DNA of 64,000 nucleotides from the NCBI RefSeq assembly GCF_019145375.1, contig NZ_JAHSTX010000002.1, positions 190,001 to 254,000 of the forward strand, in the 5' to 3' direction. This document shows, one piece after another, positions 51,702 through 62,000 of this stretch; the first letter of the stretch is position 1; each line of letters begins with the position of its first letter. The stretch comes from Pseudomonas triticicola (GTDB lineage Bacteria > Pseudomonadota > Gammaproteobacteria > Pseudomonadales > Pseudomonadaceae). Position numbers and translations under genes: made by a program. The notes under the pieces were generated by a model. That model ran no database searches and had not been told where the DNA came from. It saw only the letters and a list, made by a program, of their open reading frames with translations.

Positions 51702-52449
51702 AAGCGAAAGCATTCAAATCGACATTGATGACGAACAGATGAGCGGGACCTTTCTCAGTCCCAAATCGAAAGTCCCGGGGGTGTTGTTTGTTCACGGTTG
51801 GGGCGGCAGTCAGGAACGTGATCTGGAACGGGCCAAAGGCATCGCCGGACTGGGTTGCGTGTGCCTGACCTTCGACTTGCGCGGGCATACCGGCGGCACC
51901 GGGATTCCGCTGACCCGCGTGACCCGTGAAGACAATCTGCGTGACTTGCTGGCGGCCTATGATCGCCTGTTGGCGCACCCGGCGCTGGATACCTCGGCGA
52001 TCGCTGTGGTCGGCACCAGTTATGGCGGCTATCTGGCCTCGATTCTGACCTCATTGCGCCCGGTGCGCTGGCTGGCGCTGCGCGTGCCGGCGCTGTACCG
52101 CGACGAGCAATGGCACACGCCCAAGCGCGATCTGGACAAGGCCGACCTGCGCGATTATCGCAATACGCTAGTGCGCGCCGACAGCAATCGCGCCCTGCAT
52201 GCCTGTTCGCAATTCACGGGCGACGTGCTGTTGGTGGAATCGGAAACCGACGATTTCGTGCCCCACGCGACGATCATGAGTTACCGCGCCGCGTGTCAGC
52301 AGACCCACTCGTTGACCCACCGGATCATCGATGGCGCGGATCACGCGTTGAGTGACCCGGTGTCGCAGCAGGCCTACACCTCGATTCTGGTGGACTGGAT
52401 TACCGAGATGGTGGTGGGGGAGCGGTTGAGCATTATCCAGTCCAGATGA
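51691..52449 (+). CDS. Alpha/beta-hydrolase fold protein
   Basis: 252 aa. Oxyanion region LFVHGWGGSQ (about 31-40), nucleophile elbow VVGTSYGGYLAS (about 109-120, Ser in GTSYGG), late acid VESETDDFVP (about 181-190) and catalytic His in DGADHALSD (about 211-219). The form resembles prolyl-oligopeptidase/dienelactone-hydrolase relatives; the substrate is unknown. Starts inside the DUF3182 gene. Confidence 0.83.
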   Translation: MTARSESIQIDIDDEQMSGTFLSPKSKVPGVLFVHGWGGSQERDLERAKGIAGLGCVCLTFDLRGHTGGTGIPLTRVTREDNLRDLLAAYDRLLAHPALDTSAIAVVGTSYGGYLASILTSLRPVRWLALRVPALYRDEQWHTPKRDLDKADLRDYRNTLVRADSNRALHACSQFTGDVLLVESETDDFVPHATIMSYRAACQQTHSLTHRIIDGADHALSDPVSQQAYTSILVDWITEMVVGERLSIIQSR

Positions 52450-52470
52450 TGTGTCGCGTGTACCGGCCCC

Positions 52471-52536
52471 TTCGCGAGCAGGCTCGCTCCCACAGGTTGA
52501 ACGCATTTCAAATGTGGGAGCGAGCCTGCTCGCGAA
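52471..52536. repeat. REP pair (head-out) 4
   Basis: Inverse unit at 52471-52493 then direct unit at 52514-52536, only 20 bases between: opposite arrangement to pairs 1-3. Lies between convergent genes. Confidence 0.93.
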
Positions 52537-52560
52537 AGGGCCATCAGCAGCAAGGCATGG

Positions 52561-53547
52561 TCAGGAGGGTTTCTTTTCGATCCGCAATGCCTTGGCCTTG
52601 GCCTCCACCACCAGATACATCACCACCGTAATCAACAGCGGCAGCAGAAAATAAATCGCCCGATACGCCAGCAATCCCGCGACCAGACTGCCGCGCGATG
52701 CCTCGTGCTGCAGCAGCGCCACAAACACCGCCTCAAGCACACCCAGCCCCGCCGGAATGTGCGTGATGACCCCGGCAATCGCGCTGATCAACAGCACGCC
52801 GAGCACCAGCGGATAATCCAGTTTGCTTGGCAGCAGAGTGAAGATCACCGCCGCCATCAGCGACCAGTTCAGCGCGCCCAAAAGCAATTGCAGCACCGCC
52901 ATGCGCAGCGACGGCAGGTTGATTTCCACGCCGCGAATCGACCACTCGCGGCGCTTGGAAAACTGACACGCCGCCAGATAGCCGGCGCTGACCAGCAGCA
53001 ATAACACACCGACCAGTTGCAAGGCCGAACTGCTGAGCTTCCAGCCCGGCGGCATCGTCACCAGACCGCTGCTGAACACCACGCCTGCGATGGTCATGTA
53101 GCCGAACCAGTTGGTCGCCAGGCTCAGGCCGAGAATCTTGGCAATGTTGCCTTTGCTTACGCCCAGCCGCGAATACAGGCGATAGCGCATGGCGATGCCG
53201 CCGACCCAGGCGCTGAGATTGAGGTTGAAGGCGTAGCTGATGATGCCCACCGGCAGGATCTGCTTCCAGGTCAGGTCCTGACGAATGTAGGTGCGGCCGA
53301 TCAGGTCGAAACTGGCGTACACCAGAAAGCTCAGCAGGGTCAGGCTGGCGGCGATGATCAGCGTGCGCACCTTGAAATCGGCGAGGGTCTCCAGCACCTC
53401 GGCCCATTCGATGCGCGTGGCGAACATCGTCAGCAGGACGATCAGCGCGAGGAAAAACAGGATGGTCAGCGGACGTTTCCAGCGGCTCCATTTCGACGGC
53501 GCCGCTTGTGCCGAATGGCTATCGGAGTGCACTTCGGAATGACTCAT
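52561..53547 (-). CDS. ybhN: YbhN-like inner-membrane protein (UPF0104 / LPG-synthase transmembrane domain)
   Basis: 328 aa with about eight hydrophobic segments, from LTILFFLALIVLLTMFATRI (about 27-46) to AIYFLLPLLITVVMYLVVEA near the C-terminus. The family signature in the middle is SAWVGGIAMRYRLYSRLGVS, with AGVITHIPAGLGVLEAVFVAL later. It corresponds to the membrane half of MprF-type enzymes without the synthase domain. Paired with clsB, suggesting a role in phospholipid handling. Its start overlaps clsB by four bases. Confidence 0.87.
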   Translation of the reverse strand: MSHSEVHSDSHSAQAAPSKWSRWKRPLTILFFLALIVLLTMFATRIEWAEVLETLADFKVRTLIIAASLTLLSFLVYASFDLIGRTYIRQDLTWKQILPVGIISYAFNLNLSAWVGGIAMRYRLYSRLGVSKGNIAKILGLSLATNWFGYMTIAGVVFSSGLVTMPPGWKLSSSALQLVGVLLLLVSAGYLAACQFSKRREWSIRGVEINLPSLRMAVLQLLLGALNWSLMAAVIFTLLPSKLDYPLVLGVLLISAIAGVITHIPAGLGVLEAVFVALLQHEASRGSLVAGLLAYRAIYFLLPLLITVVMYLVVEAKAKALRIEKKPS

Positions 53548-54818
53548 GGACGCGCACCTCGGAAAGGCTTCAGACGCGGTTTATGCGCCGGCAGCCAACC
53601 GGCCATGGCCGGGAAGTGCCGCAGGAAGTGGAATACCAGAAAGCCCACGGTCATGTGCCAGATGCGCCCACGCGGCAACAGCTTGGCGTCCATGGCTTTG
53701 CAGTGGTTCTGGCTGAGGTCTTCGAGGCGCTCGTACAGGTGCTGATTGAATGCGCGGTCGCGGATCAGCACGTTGGCTTCCAGGTTCAGCGACAGGCTCA
53801 GCGGGTCGAGATTGCTTGAGCCGACGGTACTCCAGTCATCATCGACCAGCGCGACCTTGCCGTGCAGCGGGCGCTGGCAGTATTCGTGGATCTGCACGCC
53901 GGCACGCAGCAGATAATCGTAGGTCATGCGCGCCGCCAGTTTCGCCACGAGCATGTCCGGCTGGCCCTGCAGGATCAGCCGCACCTCGACGCCACGGCGG
54001 GCGGCGTTGCGGATTTCGCGCAGCAAACGGTAGCCGGGAAAGAAGTAGGCGTTGGCGATGATCACCCGGCGCTTGGCCTTGCGCAGCACCTGCAAATACA
54101 CGTCTTCGATATCGGTGTTGTGTTGATCGTTATCGCGGAACACCAGGCGCACCTGGCCGTCGTGATCGGTGAAGGCCATTTCCTCCAGACGCTGGCGCCG
54201 GCGCTGCCACCAGAACCGCGCGCGTCCGGGACGACCGCTTTGCAGCAGGGCGAAGTGATGGATATCGGCGACCACCGGGCCCTGGATCTCCACCGAGTAA
54301 TCCTGCTTGGCTTCAGGGCCGAAATCGGCCAGGTGATCGCCGGAAAAGTTGATCCCGCCGATGAACGCGATCAAGCCGTCGACCACCACGATCTTGCGGT
54401 GCAAGCGGCGGAACCAGTTGGTGCGGATGCCCAAATGCTTTGGCGCCGGATCGAAGATTTGCAGATGCACGCCGGCATCGCTCAAGGCCGACAGATAGCC
54501 AGTGCTCAGCTCGCCACAGCCGAAGCCGTCGAGGCTGACCGTGGTGCGCACGCCGCGCTGGGCGGCTTCGATGAGGATTTGCTGCAACTCGGCACCGACC
54601 TTGTCTTCGAAGACGATGAAGGTCTCCAGCAGGATTTCGCTCTTGGCTGCGCGCATCGCTTCGAACACGCGGGGGAAATATTCCTCGCCGTTCTCCAGCA
54701 GCTCTACGCGGTTGTTGCTGTGCCATTGATACTCGACGTCAACGTGGCCGGGCTCGCGCACCGGCGGATTCAGCGGGACCGGGTCGACGGCGGATTTTTC
54801 CAGTGGCGCACTGTTCAT
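53544..54818 (-). CDS. clsB: Cardiolipin synthase B (phospholipase D superfamily)
   Basis: 424 aa. Two HKD motifs are intact: His140/Lys142/Asp147 ([17 protein letters not shown]) and His319/Lys321/Asp326 ([19 protein letters not shown]). There is no long N-terminal membrane region, as in E. coli ClsB (YbhO). Makes cardiolipin or phosphatidylglycerol by phosphatidyl transfer at the inner membrane. The gene overlaps ybhP upstream and ybhN downstream by four bases each, so all are translationally coupled. Confidence 0.92.
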   Translation of the reverse strand: MNSAPLEKSAVDPVPLNPPVREPGHVDVEYQWHSNNRVELLENGEEYFPRVFEAMRAAKSEILLETFIVFEDKVGAELQQILIEAAQRGVRTTVSLDGFGCGELSTGYLSALSDAGVHLQIFDPAPKHLGIRTNWFRRLHRKIVVVDGLIAFIGGINFSGDHLADFGPEAKQDYSVEIQGPVVADIHHFALLQSGRPGRARFWWQRRRQRLEEMAFTDHDGQVRLVFRDNDQHNTDIEDVYLQVLRKAKRRVIIANAYFFPGYRLLREIRNAARRGVEVRLILQGQPDMLVAKLAARMTYDYLLRAGVQIHEYCQRPLHGKVALVDDDWSTVGSSNLDPLSLSLNLEANVLIRDRAFNQHLYERLEDLSQNHCKAMDAKLLPRGRIWHMTVGFLVFHFLRHFPAMAGWLPAHKPRLKPFRGARP

Positions 54819-55612
54819 AGTTCAATCTCCACCGATAACGGTGCGTGGTCGGAAAGGTGGGACCAGGGCCGGTTGGTCAATACTTTTGGCCGGCTGGCCT
54901 TGAGGTTGCGTACGTAGATGCGGTCGAGTCGTAGCGCTGGCAGACGCGCGGGAAAACTGCGCGCCGGCTTGCCGTACTGCTCGGCGAACACTTCGCGCAG
55001 GCCACAGGGTTTGAGCTGCGCATCGGCGCGCTGGCGCCAGTCATTGAAATCGCCAGCGACGATCACCGGGGCGTCGGCGGGCAATTCGGCGAGACGTTGC
55101 ATCAGCAGATCCAGTTGCGCGTTGCGGTGGCTCTCGCGCAGGCCCAGATGCACGCAGATCGCGTGCACTTCGGTGCCGTCGCCAGGCAGGCGCAGCACGC
55201 AATGCAACAGGCCGCGGTTTTCATGGCCGCTGATCGACACGTCGAGGTTGTCGTGGCGGATGATCTGGAATTTCGACAGCAGCGCATTACCGTGATCGCC
55301 CGCCGGATACACCGCGTTGCGCCCGTAGGCGAATTGCGGCCAGAGGCTGTCGGCGAGAAATTCGTATTGCGGCATCGTCGGCCAGTTGTCGTAGCGTTTC
55401 GGATGCTGCTCGTGAGTGCCGTGCACTTCCTGCAGAAACACCACGTCGGCGGCGACGCTGCGCACCGCTTCACGCAGCTCCGGCAGAATGAAACGCCGGT
55501 TCAGCGCAGTGAAACCCTTGTGAGTGTTGACCGTCAGTACGGTGAAAGTGCGCACCGAGGGCGCAACCACGGAGCCTTCGTCGGTGAAACCGACCGGTTC
55601 GGGAATACTCAT
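54815..55612 (-). CDS. ybhP: Endonuclease/exonuclease/phosphatase family protein (YbhP)
   Basis: 265 aa. EEP-fold landmarks: [10 protein letters not shown] (about 26-35), VVFLQEVHG with the metal-binding Glu (about 57-65), [11 protein letters not shown] (about 186-196) and the C-terminal [15 protein letters not shown] with Asp-His. Could cleave phosphodiesters in nucleic acid or phospholipid; its constant place beside clsB favours a lipid link (inference). Confidence 0.87.
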   Translation of the reverse strand: MSIPEPVGFTDEGSVVAPSVRTFTVLTVNTHKGFTALNRRFILPELREAVRSVAADVVFLQEVHGTHEQHPKRYDNWPTMPQYEFLADSLWPQFAYGRNAVYPAGDHGNALLSKFQIIRHDNLDVSISGHENRGLLHCVLRLPGDGTEVHAICVHLGLRESHRNAQLDLLMQRLAELPADAPVIVAGDFNDWRQRADAQLKPCGLREVFAEQYGKPARSFPARLPALRLDRIYVRNLKASRPKVLTNRPWSHLSDHAPLSVEIEL

Positions 55613-56535
55613 GACAGAACTCCTTCTGCGGCAACTTGCCCGGGAGTCGTGGCGAGGTCTCTATCGAGGTCGAAGCGCTGCAAGAGGTTGCGTGCGTCGT
55701 AGGGCGCGCGGACTTTGATGTCGTTGTCGAAGTAGCAGAACACTTCGCGGGATTTGCGCGCGCGGGGTTTCAGGCGTGGCGCTATCAGGTGGGCGTCCTC
55801 TGGCTGTTTACCGTGATGCCAGGCGTCGATGCGCTCGGCCCAGCGCTTGAGCGCTTGTTCGGAATAACCGCTGGCGTAGAGCTCTTCGGCGCCGTGCAGG
55901 CGCAGATAGACAAAGTCGCTGGTGAGGTCTTCGCGGTACGGCCATTTGCCGGCGGTGTCGGCGACCACCAGCGCGGTGTTATGGCGCTTGAGCAGGCGTA
56001 CGAACTCCGGGTCGATAAAACTCTCGTGACGAATTTCCACGGCATGGCGCAACGGCTTCTTGCTCCAGGCTTTGACGCTGGCGTGGCCGGGCAGATGCGA
56101 GTCGTGCTGACGGGCGAGGGCGGCTGCGGCTTGGGTATCGTGGGGCAGTTGCGCGAGAAAGTGATCGAAGCGCTCGGCGTCGAATTTGAAATTCGGCGGA
56201 AACTGCCAGAGGATCGGCCCGAGTTTTTCCTTCAGTTCCAGCACACCCGAAGCGAAGAAATTCGCCAACGGTTTTTCGATTTCGCGCAAACGGCGCACGT
56301 GGGTGATGAAGCGCGGCGCCTTGACGCTGAACACGAAGTCATCGGGGGTTTCGTCGTACCACTGGGCGTAACGTTCGGGTCGTTGCAGGGCGTAGAACGA
56401 TCCATTGATTTCAATGCTGTTGACCGCGCGGGAGGCGAACTGCAATTCGCGCTTCTGCGCCAGTCCCTTCGGGTAGAAATCCCCGCGCCACGGGGCGTAG
56501 CGCCAGCCTGAAATACCGATGTGAATCGTCGCCAT
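55609..56535 (-). CDS. DUF72 family protein (YecE-like)
   Basis: 308 aa. Family motifs: [17 protein letters not shown] (about 5-21), [27 protein letters not shown] (about 38-64), [13 protein letters not shown] (about 67-79), and [16 protein letters not shown], then the late [10 protein letters not shown]. Probable TIM-barrel-like fold; no proven activity. First gene of the four-gene operon, overlapping ybhP by four bases; its start at 56535 faces the mscS gene. Confidence 0.86.
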   Translation of the reverse strand: MATIHIGISGWRYAPWRGDFYPKGLAQKRELQFASRAVNSIEINGSFYALQRPERYAQWYDETPDDFVFSVKAPRFITHVRRLREIEKPLANFFASGVLELKEKLGPILWQFPPNFKFDAERFDHFLAQLPHDTQAAAALARQHDSHLPGHASVKAWSKKPLRHAVEIRHESFIDPEFVRLLKRHNTALVVADTAGKWPYREDLTSDFVYLRLHGAEELYASGYSEQALKRWAERIDAWHHGKQPEDAHLIAPRLKPRARKSREVFCYFDNDIKVRAPYDARNLLQRFDLDRDLATTPGQVAAEGVLS

Positions 56536-56652
56536 CCCATCCTCCCGTAGAAAGTCCTCGTGTTGCCGATGTTCTGTGATGACTGCGGCGGGGGCGGGAA
56601 AGTTTCGGTGGTGTTACGGACGGTCGCGGGTGAAGCGAAGATCAAGAGCTTT

Positions 56653-56814
56653 CCCCCTCACCCCAACCCTCTCCCCCAAAGGGGGCGAGGGGGAAAGGGA
56701 GCAGATCTGCATGGTCTTCAGGACTTGAGTTCGACTCAAGACGTGCAGTTGGTGATTTTGGACATGCAACTCGGTCGGCTCCCTCTCCTGGGGGAGAGGG
56801 CTGGGGTGAGGGGG
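56653..56814. repeat. GC-rich inverted repeat pair in the DUF72-mscS gap
   Basis: The left unit 56653-56676 (CCCCCTCACCCCAACC...) is matched in reverse complement, with one mismatch, by 56791-56814. It is a different repeat type from the REP pairs, and resembles the CTCACCCCAACCCTCTCC intergenic repeats seen in many proteobacteria. The whole 345-base gap (56536-56880) has no other gene; the mscS frame stays open through it by composition. Confidence 0.75.
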
Positions 56815-56880
56815 CTCTTGAACTTGCCGCGCAATTACCGATCAGTTCCTTACCAGGGTCAGCCACGGGAGATCGGAGCT

Positions 56881-58983
56881 TTGCGCAATTTCAGGATCGC
56901 CATTCTGCTGGGAGCGCTGCTGTGCTTCGGCGTCAACGCATCGCAAGCCGCCGCGCTACCGGGCGTTCCGGCTGCCGCCGATACGGCGGAAAAACCCGCC
57001 GAACCGGAACCGCTGGTGCAGGGTGGTCTGCTCGGGGCGATCAGTACGAGCATCGACGATGTGCAGGAAAAACTCGATCTCAACGAACACCTGGTCGATG
57101 CCTGGCGGCTGCGCGCCGACCGCGCGGCGGATGAGGTCGACAGGCTGGTCAAGCAGCCGTCGAACCGCTCGGGCTGGAGCGTGGCCGGGGATTTCCTCAC
57201 GTTGTCGGGAGTGTGGCTGGGCAGTTTCGCCCTGCTCACCGTGCTCGGCAGTCTGTTGGCCAAGCGTCTGCGTGAGGGCCGCTGGTTGCGCACCCGCCAG
57301 CGCAGTCAGGATCTGCTCGGCTACGTGCTGCCGTACACCGTGCCGGCGCTGATCTGCCTGCCGCTGACACTGTACGTCAGCCATTTTCTGCAAGCTTCGG
57401 TGGGCCGTGCGCTGGCGCTGTGTCTGGCCTACGCCACCAGCAGCGGCATTTTTTCCACGTCGATGTTGCTGTGCGTAGTGGTGATGTTCAACGTCGGCCA
57501 CAAGCGCACAGCCGTGCGAATCATCCGTGAATATTGCCCGCGCCCACTGTTCCTGATCGGCTTTCTCGCCGCCCTCAGCGATGCCCTGACCAGCCCGCAG
57601 ATCGCCCGACAATTGGGCGGCAATATCACCAGCAGCATCGCCGTGTTCACCGGGCTGATCGCCTCGGTGATTTTCGGTTTGCTGGTGATTCGCCTGCGCC
57701 GGCCCGTGGCGCATCTGATCCGCAATCGCCCGCTCGCTCAGCGTTTGAAACAACCGTCGCTGCAGGAGTCGCTGCGGATATTTTCCGGGTTGTGGTACTG
57801 GCCGATCGTGCTGATGGTGCTGGTCTCGGCAGTCAGCCTGATCGGCATTGGCGAGGACAATCAGAAAGCCCTGCGCTGTGCCTTGTTCACCACCGTGCTG
57901 CTGATCGCCACGGTGTTTCTCAGCACGGTGTTGCAGCATCTGTTCAAGTCGCGCAAAGCCGAGGCGATCCAGCGCAGCAGCGCCTACAAGGAACGTTTTC
58001 TCAGCCTGTTGCATGCGTTGCTGCGGATCGTCATGGCGATTGTGTTCATCGATATTCTCGGGCGGATCTGGGGCGTGTCGTTGCTCGATTTCGCCCAGAG
58101 CAGCACGGTCGGGCGAGCGATCAGCAATGCCTTGAGCAGCATTGGTCTGATCTTCCTGGTGACGTGGCTGCTGTGGGTGGTGCTCGACACGGCGATTCAG
58201 GAAGCGCTGAAACCGCCGCTGAGCAAACGCGCGGCACGCCAGCCGAGCACGCGGGTGAAAACCATCCTGCCGCTGCTGCGCAATGCGATCAAAATCATCC
58301 TCGTGGTGATCTGCGCGATTACCACCATGGCCAACCTCGGCATCAACGTCGCGCCGCTATTGGCCGGTGCCGGTGTGGTCGGCCTGGCGATCGGTTTCGG
58401 TTCGCAGCAATTGGTGCAGGACGTCATCACCGGGCTGTTCATCATCATCGAAGACACCCTGTCGATCGGCGACTGGGTGGTGCTCGATTCCGGCCACGCC
58501 GGCACCGTGGAAGGCCTGACCATTCGCACCTTGCGCCTGCGTGACGGCAAGGGTTTTGTGCACTCGGTGCCGTTCGGCCAGATCAAGGCTGTGACCAACC
58601 AATCACGCCAGTTCGCCTTCGCGTTTTTCTCGGTGCAGTTCACTTACGACACCGATGTCGACAGAGCCATCGAGCTGATCCGCGAGGCCGGCGATTCGAT
58701 CCGCGAAGACCCGTTCCTCAAGTACAACCTGCAAGGGCCGCTGGATGTGTTCGGCGTGGACAAAATGGACTTGAACGGGGTGGTGTTGACAGCGCAATTC
58801 CGCACGGTGTCCGGTGGGCAATATGCGGTGAGCCGCGCGTTCAACCAGCGCTTGAAGAAGCTTGTGGATAACACACCGAATGTGCATTTTGCGCAGACTT
58901 ATCCACAGCAGGTGTTATTGCCGAAGCGGCAGGAGGAGCGGGCGGTGGTTGCGGGTGAGGTGCCGCAGGAGTCGCGGACCTGA
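56881..58983 (+). CDS. Large MscS-family mechanosensitive channel
   Basis: 700 aa from TTG 56881. N-terminal signal (LRNFRIAILLGALLCFGVNASQAAA), a short periplasmic region, then about nine to ten membrane segments from residue 75 on. The MscS core is at about 475-600, with pore-helix AGVVGLAIGFGSQQLVQDVITG and the beta domain GDWVVLDSGHAGTVEGLTIRTLRLRDG. Opens under membrane tension to relieve osmotic shock. The frame is open to 56560, but that stretch encodes the inverted repeat and lacks conservation; GGGAG nine bases upstream supports TTG. Confidence 0.86.
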   Translation: MRNFRIAILLGALLCFGVNASQAAALPGVPAAADTAEKPAEPEPLVQGGLLGAISTSIDDVQEKLDLNEHLVDAWRLRADRAADEVDRLVKQPSNRSGWSVAGDFLTLSGVWLGSFALLTVLGSLLAKRLREGRWLRTRQRSQDLLGYVLPYTVPALICLPLTLYVSHFLQASVGRALALCLAYATSSGIFSTSMLLCVVVMFNVGHKRTAVRIIREYCPRPLFLIGFLAALSDALTSPQIARQLGGNITSSIAVFTGLIASVIFGLLVIRLRRPVAHLIRNRPLAQRLKQPSLQESLRIFSGLWYWPIVLMVLVSAVSLIGIGEDNQKALRCALFTTVLLIATVFLSTVLQHLFKSRKAEAIQRSSAYKERFLSLLHALLRIVMAIVFIDILGRIWGVSLLDFAQSSTVGRAISNALSSIGLIFLVTWLLWVVLDTAIQEALKPPLSKRAARQPSTRVKTILPLLRNAIKIILVVICAITTMANLGINVAPLLAGAGVVGLAIGFGSQQLVQDVITGLFIIIEDTLSIGDWVVLDSGHAGTVEGLTIRTLRLRDGKGFVHSVPFGQIKAVTNQSRQFAFAFFSVQFTYDTDVDRAIELIREAGDSIREDPFLKYNLQGPLDVFGVDKMDLNGVVLTAQFRTVSGGQYAVSRAFNQRLKKLVDNTPNVHFAQTYPQQVLLPKRQEERAVVAGEVPQESRT

Positions 58984-59012
58984 AGCATGATTTTGGGGTG
59001 GAGGGCCGGCCA

Positions 59013-59078
59013 TTCGCGAGCAGGCTCGCTCCCACAGGGGAAACGGGAGTGGACTGTGGGAGCGAGCCTGCTCGCGAA
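59013..59078. repeat. REP pair (head-out) 5
   Basis: Inverse unit 59013-59035 and direct unit 59056-59078, 20 bases between, in the gap between convergent mscS and lhr. Confidence 0.93.
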
Positions 59079-59097
59079 GACGCCGGTGCGAACACTC

Positions 59098-62000
59098 TCA
59101 ATGCCGGATCAGCTTGGCATGCAGTTGTCCCATGGCTATCGGATCCAGCTCCACCCAAACCTGCTGCTTGCCGGCAATCACCGCCGCCACTGGCACCCCA
59201 TCGCGATACACCAGCCGATTGCTCACCAGCGCCGGCACTTTCACCCCGGGCAACAAGGTCCCGGCCAGATTCAGCGGATCAACCCCACACACCGCCACCA
59301 GGCTGCCGTCCTGCGGGCGTCGGCGTACTTCGCGCAGCAAGGGAATAGCTTCGGGCAAGGCAAACTGCTCGCCAGCCAGACCACTGACAAACCGCCCGCC
59401 ACGAATCTCGCCCCGCGCTTCCAGACGATGAAAGGTGCGCAGCAATTCCCGCCAGCTCGGCAACCAGTCCGCTTCGCGTTCCAGCAGACGCCAGAACACC
59501 ACGCCGTAGCGGCGCAGCAGGGTCATGGCTACATGTTCGAGCGTCTCGGCGGCATCGGCTGACGAACCCCGGCGCAGCAATGCCCAGCGCCCGGCATCGT
59601 CCATGCCGCCGATAAACGCCCCGCGTCCGCGTCGACTGCTGCGCTGCTGGCGCTTGCTTGCAGGAGTGATTAGCGCACGCAAGCCGGCGAAGCTGTCGGC
59701 GTTCACCAAACCTGCGGCAACCAGTTCCTGCAAGGCGATTTCCAGTTCGCTGCGCAGCAGGCGCGCTTCATGAATCAACTCATCGAAAAACAGCGCACCA
59801 TGCTGACTCAGCGCCTCGAAGACTTTCTGTGTTTTCGGCGATAACTCACTAACTGGCGTCTGTTCAGCCAACGCACTCCACAAACCCACCTGGCTACGCG
59901 GCAGCAGCACAATCGGCGTACTGCGCAATGCCGAGCCGCTGACCTTCTGCCGCGCATTGATGCGCGTCCACACCAGTTTGCCGTTGCGGCACAGTTCGTC
60001 CAGCCAGCTCGGCGAATAGTCCTTGAGGCGTGCCGGCAGGATGTCGCTGTCCCACGCCGAAGCTGCCGCCGGGTAGCCTTCGAACTGGCCGACAATCGCC
60101 GGCAGCACCGCGCTGCCCTGGCCTTGGGTGGCCGGCGTCAGATGCTGCCAGTCGAACAGAAAACGCATGAAGTCCTGCAATGCCACCGGTTCGATTTCCC
60201 GGCGCAGGCGCTTGACCGTGTAGCGATGGATGCGCGCCAGCAGATGCCGTTCGCACCATTCTTCAATCGCGCCGTTCGGCGTGAACTGGCCGCGCAGCAC
60301 ATAACCTTCGCGTTCCAGTTGCGCGAGAGCCTGATTGACTTGCGCGGCTGGCAGGGCGAGCGGCTCGGCGATGGCGGGCAACGGGATTGGCCCAAAGGCG
60401 CCGAGGCGGGCGCGGATCACTTCGACCAGAGCCTCATCGAATGCCCACGTGTCGTCGAAGCCGGGCAGCGCCACCGCCTCAGTCAGCAACGTGGCCTGTG
60501 GATAAAGTGCTTGCAGGCAACTCAAGCGTTCGCGGGCCAGCCATAACTGATGCTCGGCGTCGATCTGCAACAGGCAGGCGCGGCCGCTGGCCATCAGCGT
60601 TTGCAGCCAGTCCGGCCAACCCGCGTTGGCGCGGGCTTCGGCGTCGCTGATGCAGGCGAGGCTCATCAGCGCTTCATGCATTTCATCCAGGGAGTTGGGC
60701 GACGGCCAAGCTTCTTCGCGCACTGCCGTGATCGCATCGGCATCGAGCGCGCCGAGATCATCGGTCGACTGCGGATCGCTCCAGCGTCGATTGATCACCG
60801 CTTGCGTGCGGCGTTCCTCCAGCGGCGCGTCGTCGAGAAACGTGTACGGTCGGGCGCTGAGAATTTCTGCCGCCAGCGGCGACGGCGCCGGTAAATCCCG
60901 AGCGATCAGGCGCACCTCGCCACGCTCCATGCGCCGCAGCAGGGTCAGCCAGCCTTCGCTGTCCATCGCTTCGTGCAGGCAATCGTCGAGGGTCTGTTCC
61001 ACCAGCGGATGTTCGGGGACTTCACGCTCGCCGGCGAGGTTTTCCAGGCAGGCGATCTGGTCGGGGAAGACGCTGGCGATGAGGTCTTCGCTTTTCATCC
61101 GTTGCAGTTGCGGAGCGACTTTGCGCCCGCCGGTGAAGCGCGGCAACGCCAGCGCCACCCCGGCATTCCAGCGCCAGCGCACGCCGAACAATGGCGCATC
61201 AAGCACGGCTTGAATGAGCGTGTGTTCAGCGCTGTTGCTGTGCAGGTAACGCCAGACTTCGTCGAGCTCGAAGCTGTGGCTGGTGGACAGCGACAGCACG
61301 ATCGCGTCTTCGCTGGCGGCGGCCTGCAACTCGAAGTTGAAGGTGCGGCAGAAACGCTTGCGCAAGGCCAGGCCCCAGGCGCGGTTGATGCGGCTGCCGA
61401 ACGGCGTGTGAATGATCAGTTGGGTGCCGCCGGACTCGTCGAAAAACCGCTCCATCAACAGCGTGTCCTGCGAGGGCAGGGCGCCAAGGGTTTGCCGTGC
61501 GCGCGCCAGATATTCGACCAATTGCTCGGCGCTGGCGAGGTTGAGGCCGAGTATGGTGGTCAGCCAGTCGAGCGCCGGTTGCAGATTACCGGGGCTGGCG
61601 CTGAGCAATTCGTCCAACTGCGCTTGCAGGCGCGCGACGGCCGCCGACAGTTCATCACTGCGCCCCGGCGCTTCGCCGAGCCAGAACGGAATGGTCGGCG
61701 GCATCCCCTGCGCATCCTCGACGCGCACTTTGCCGCTTTCTACCCGCAGGATGCGATACGAGGTATTGCCAAGCTGGAACACGTCGCCAGCGATACTTTC
61801 CACGGCGAAATCTTCGTTGACGCTGCCGATGTTCAAACCTTGCGGTTCGAGCAGCACGCTGTAGTCGGCATTGTCCGGGATGGTGCCGCCGCTGGTCACG
61901 GCGGTCAGCTGCGCACCACGCCGGCCACGCAAGGTGCGACTGACGGCGTCGCGGTGCAGGTAGGCGCTGCGGATGCCTTGGCGGCCGTTGTAACCCTCGG

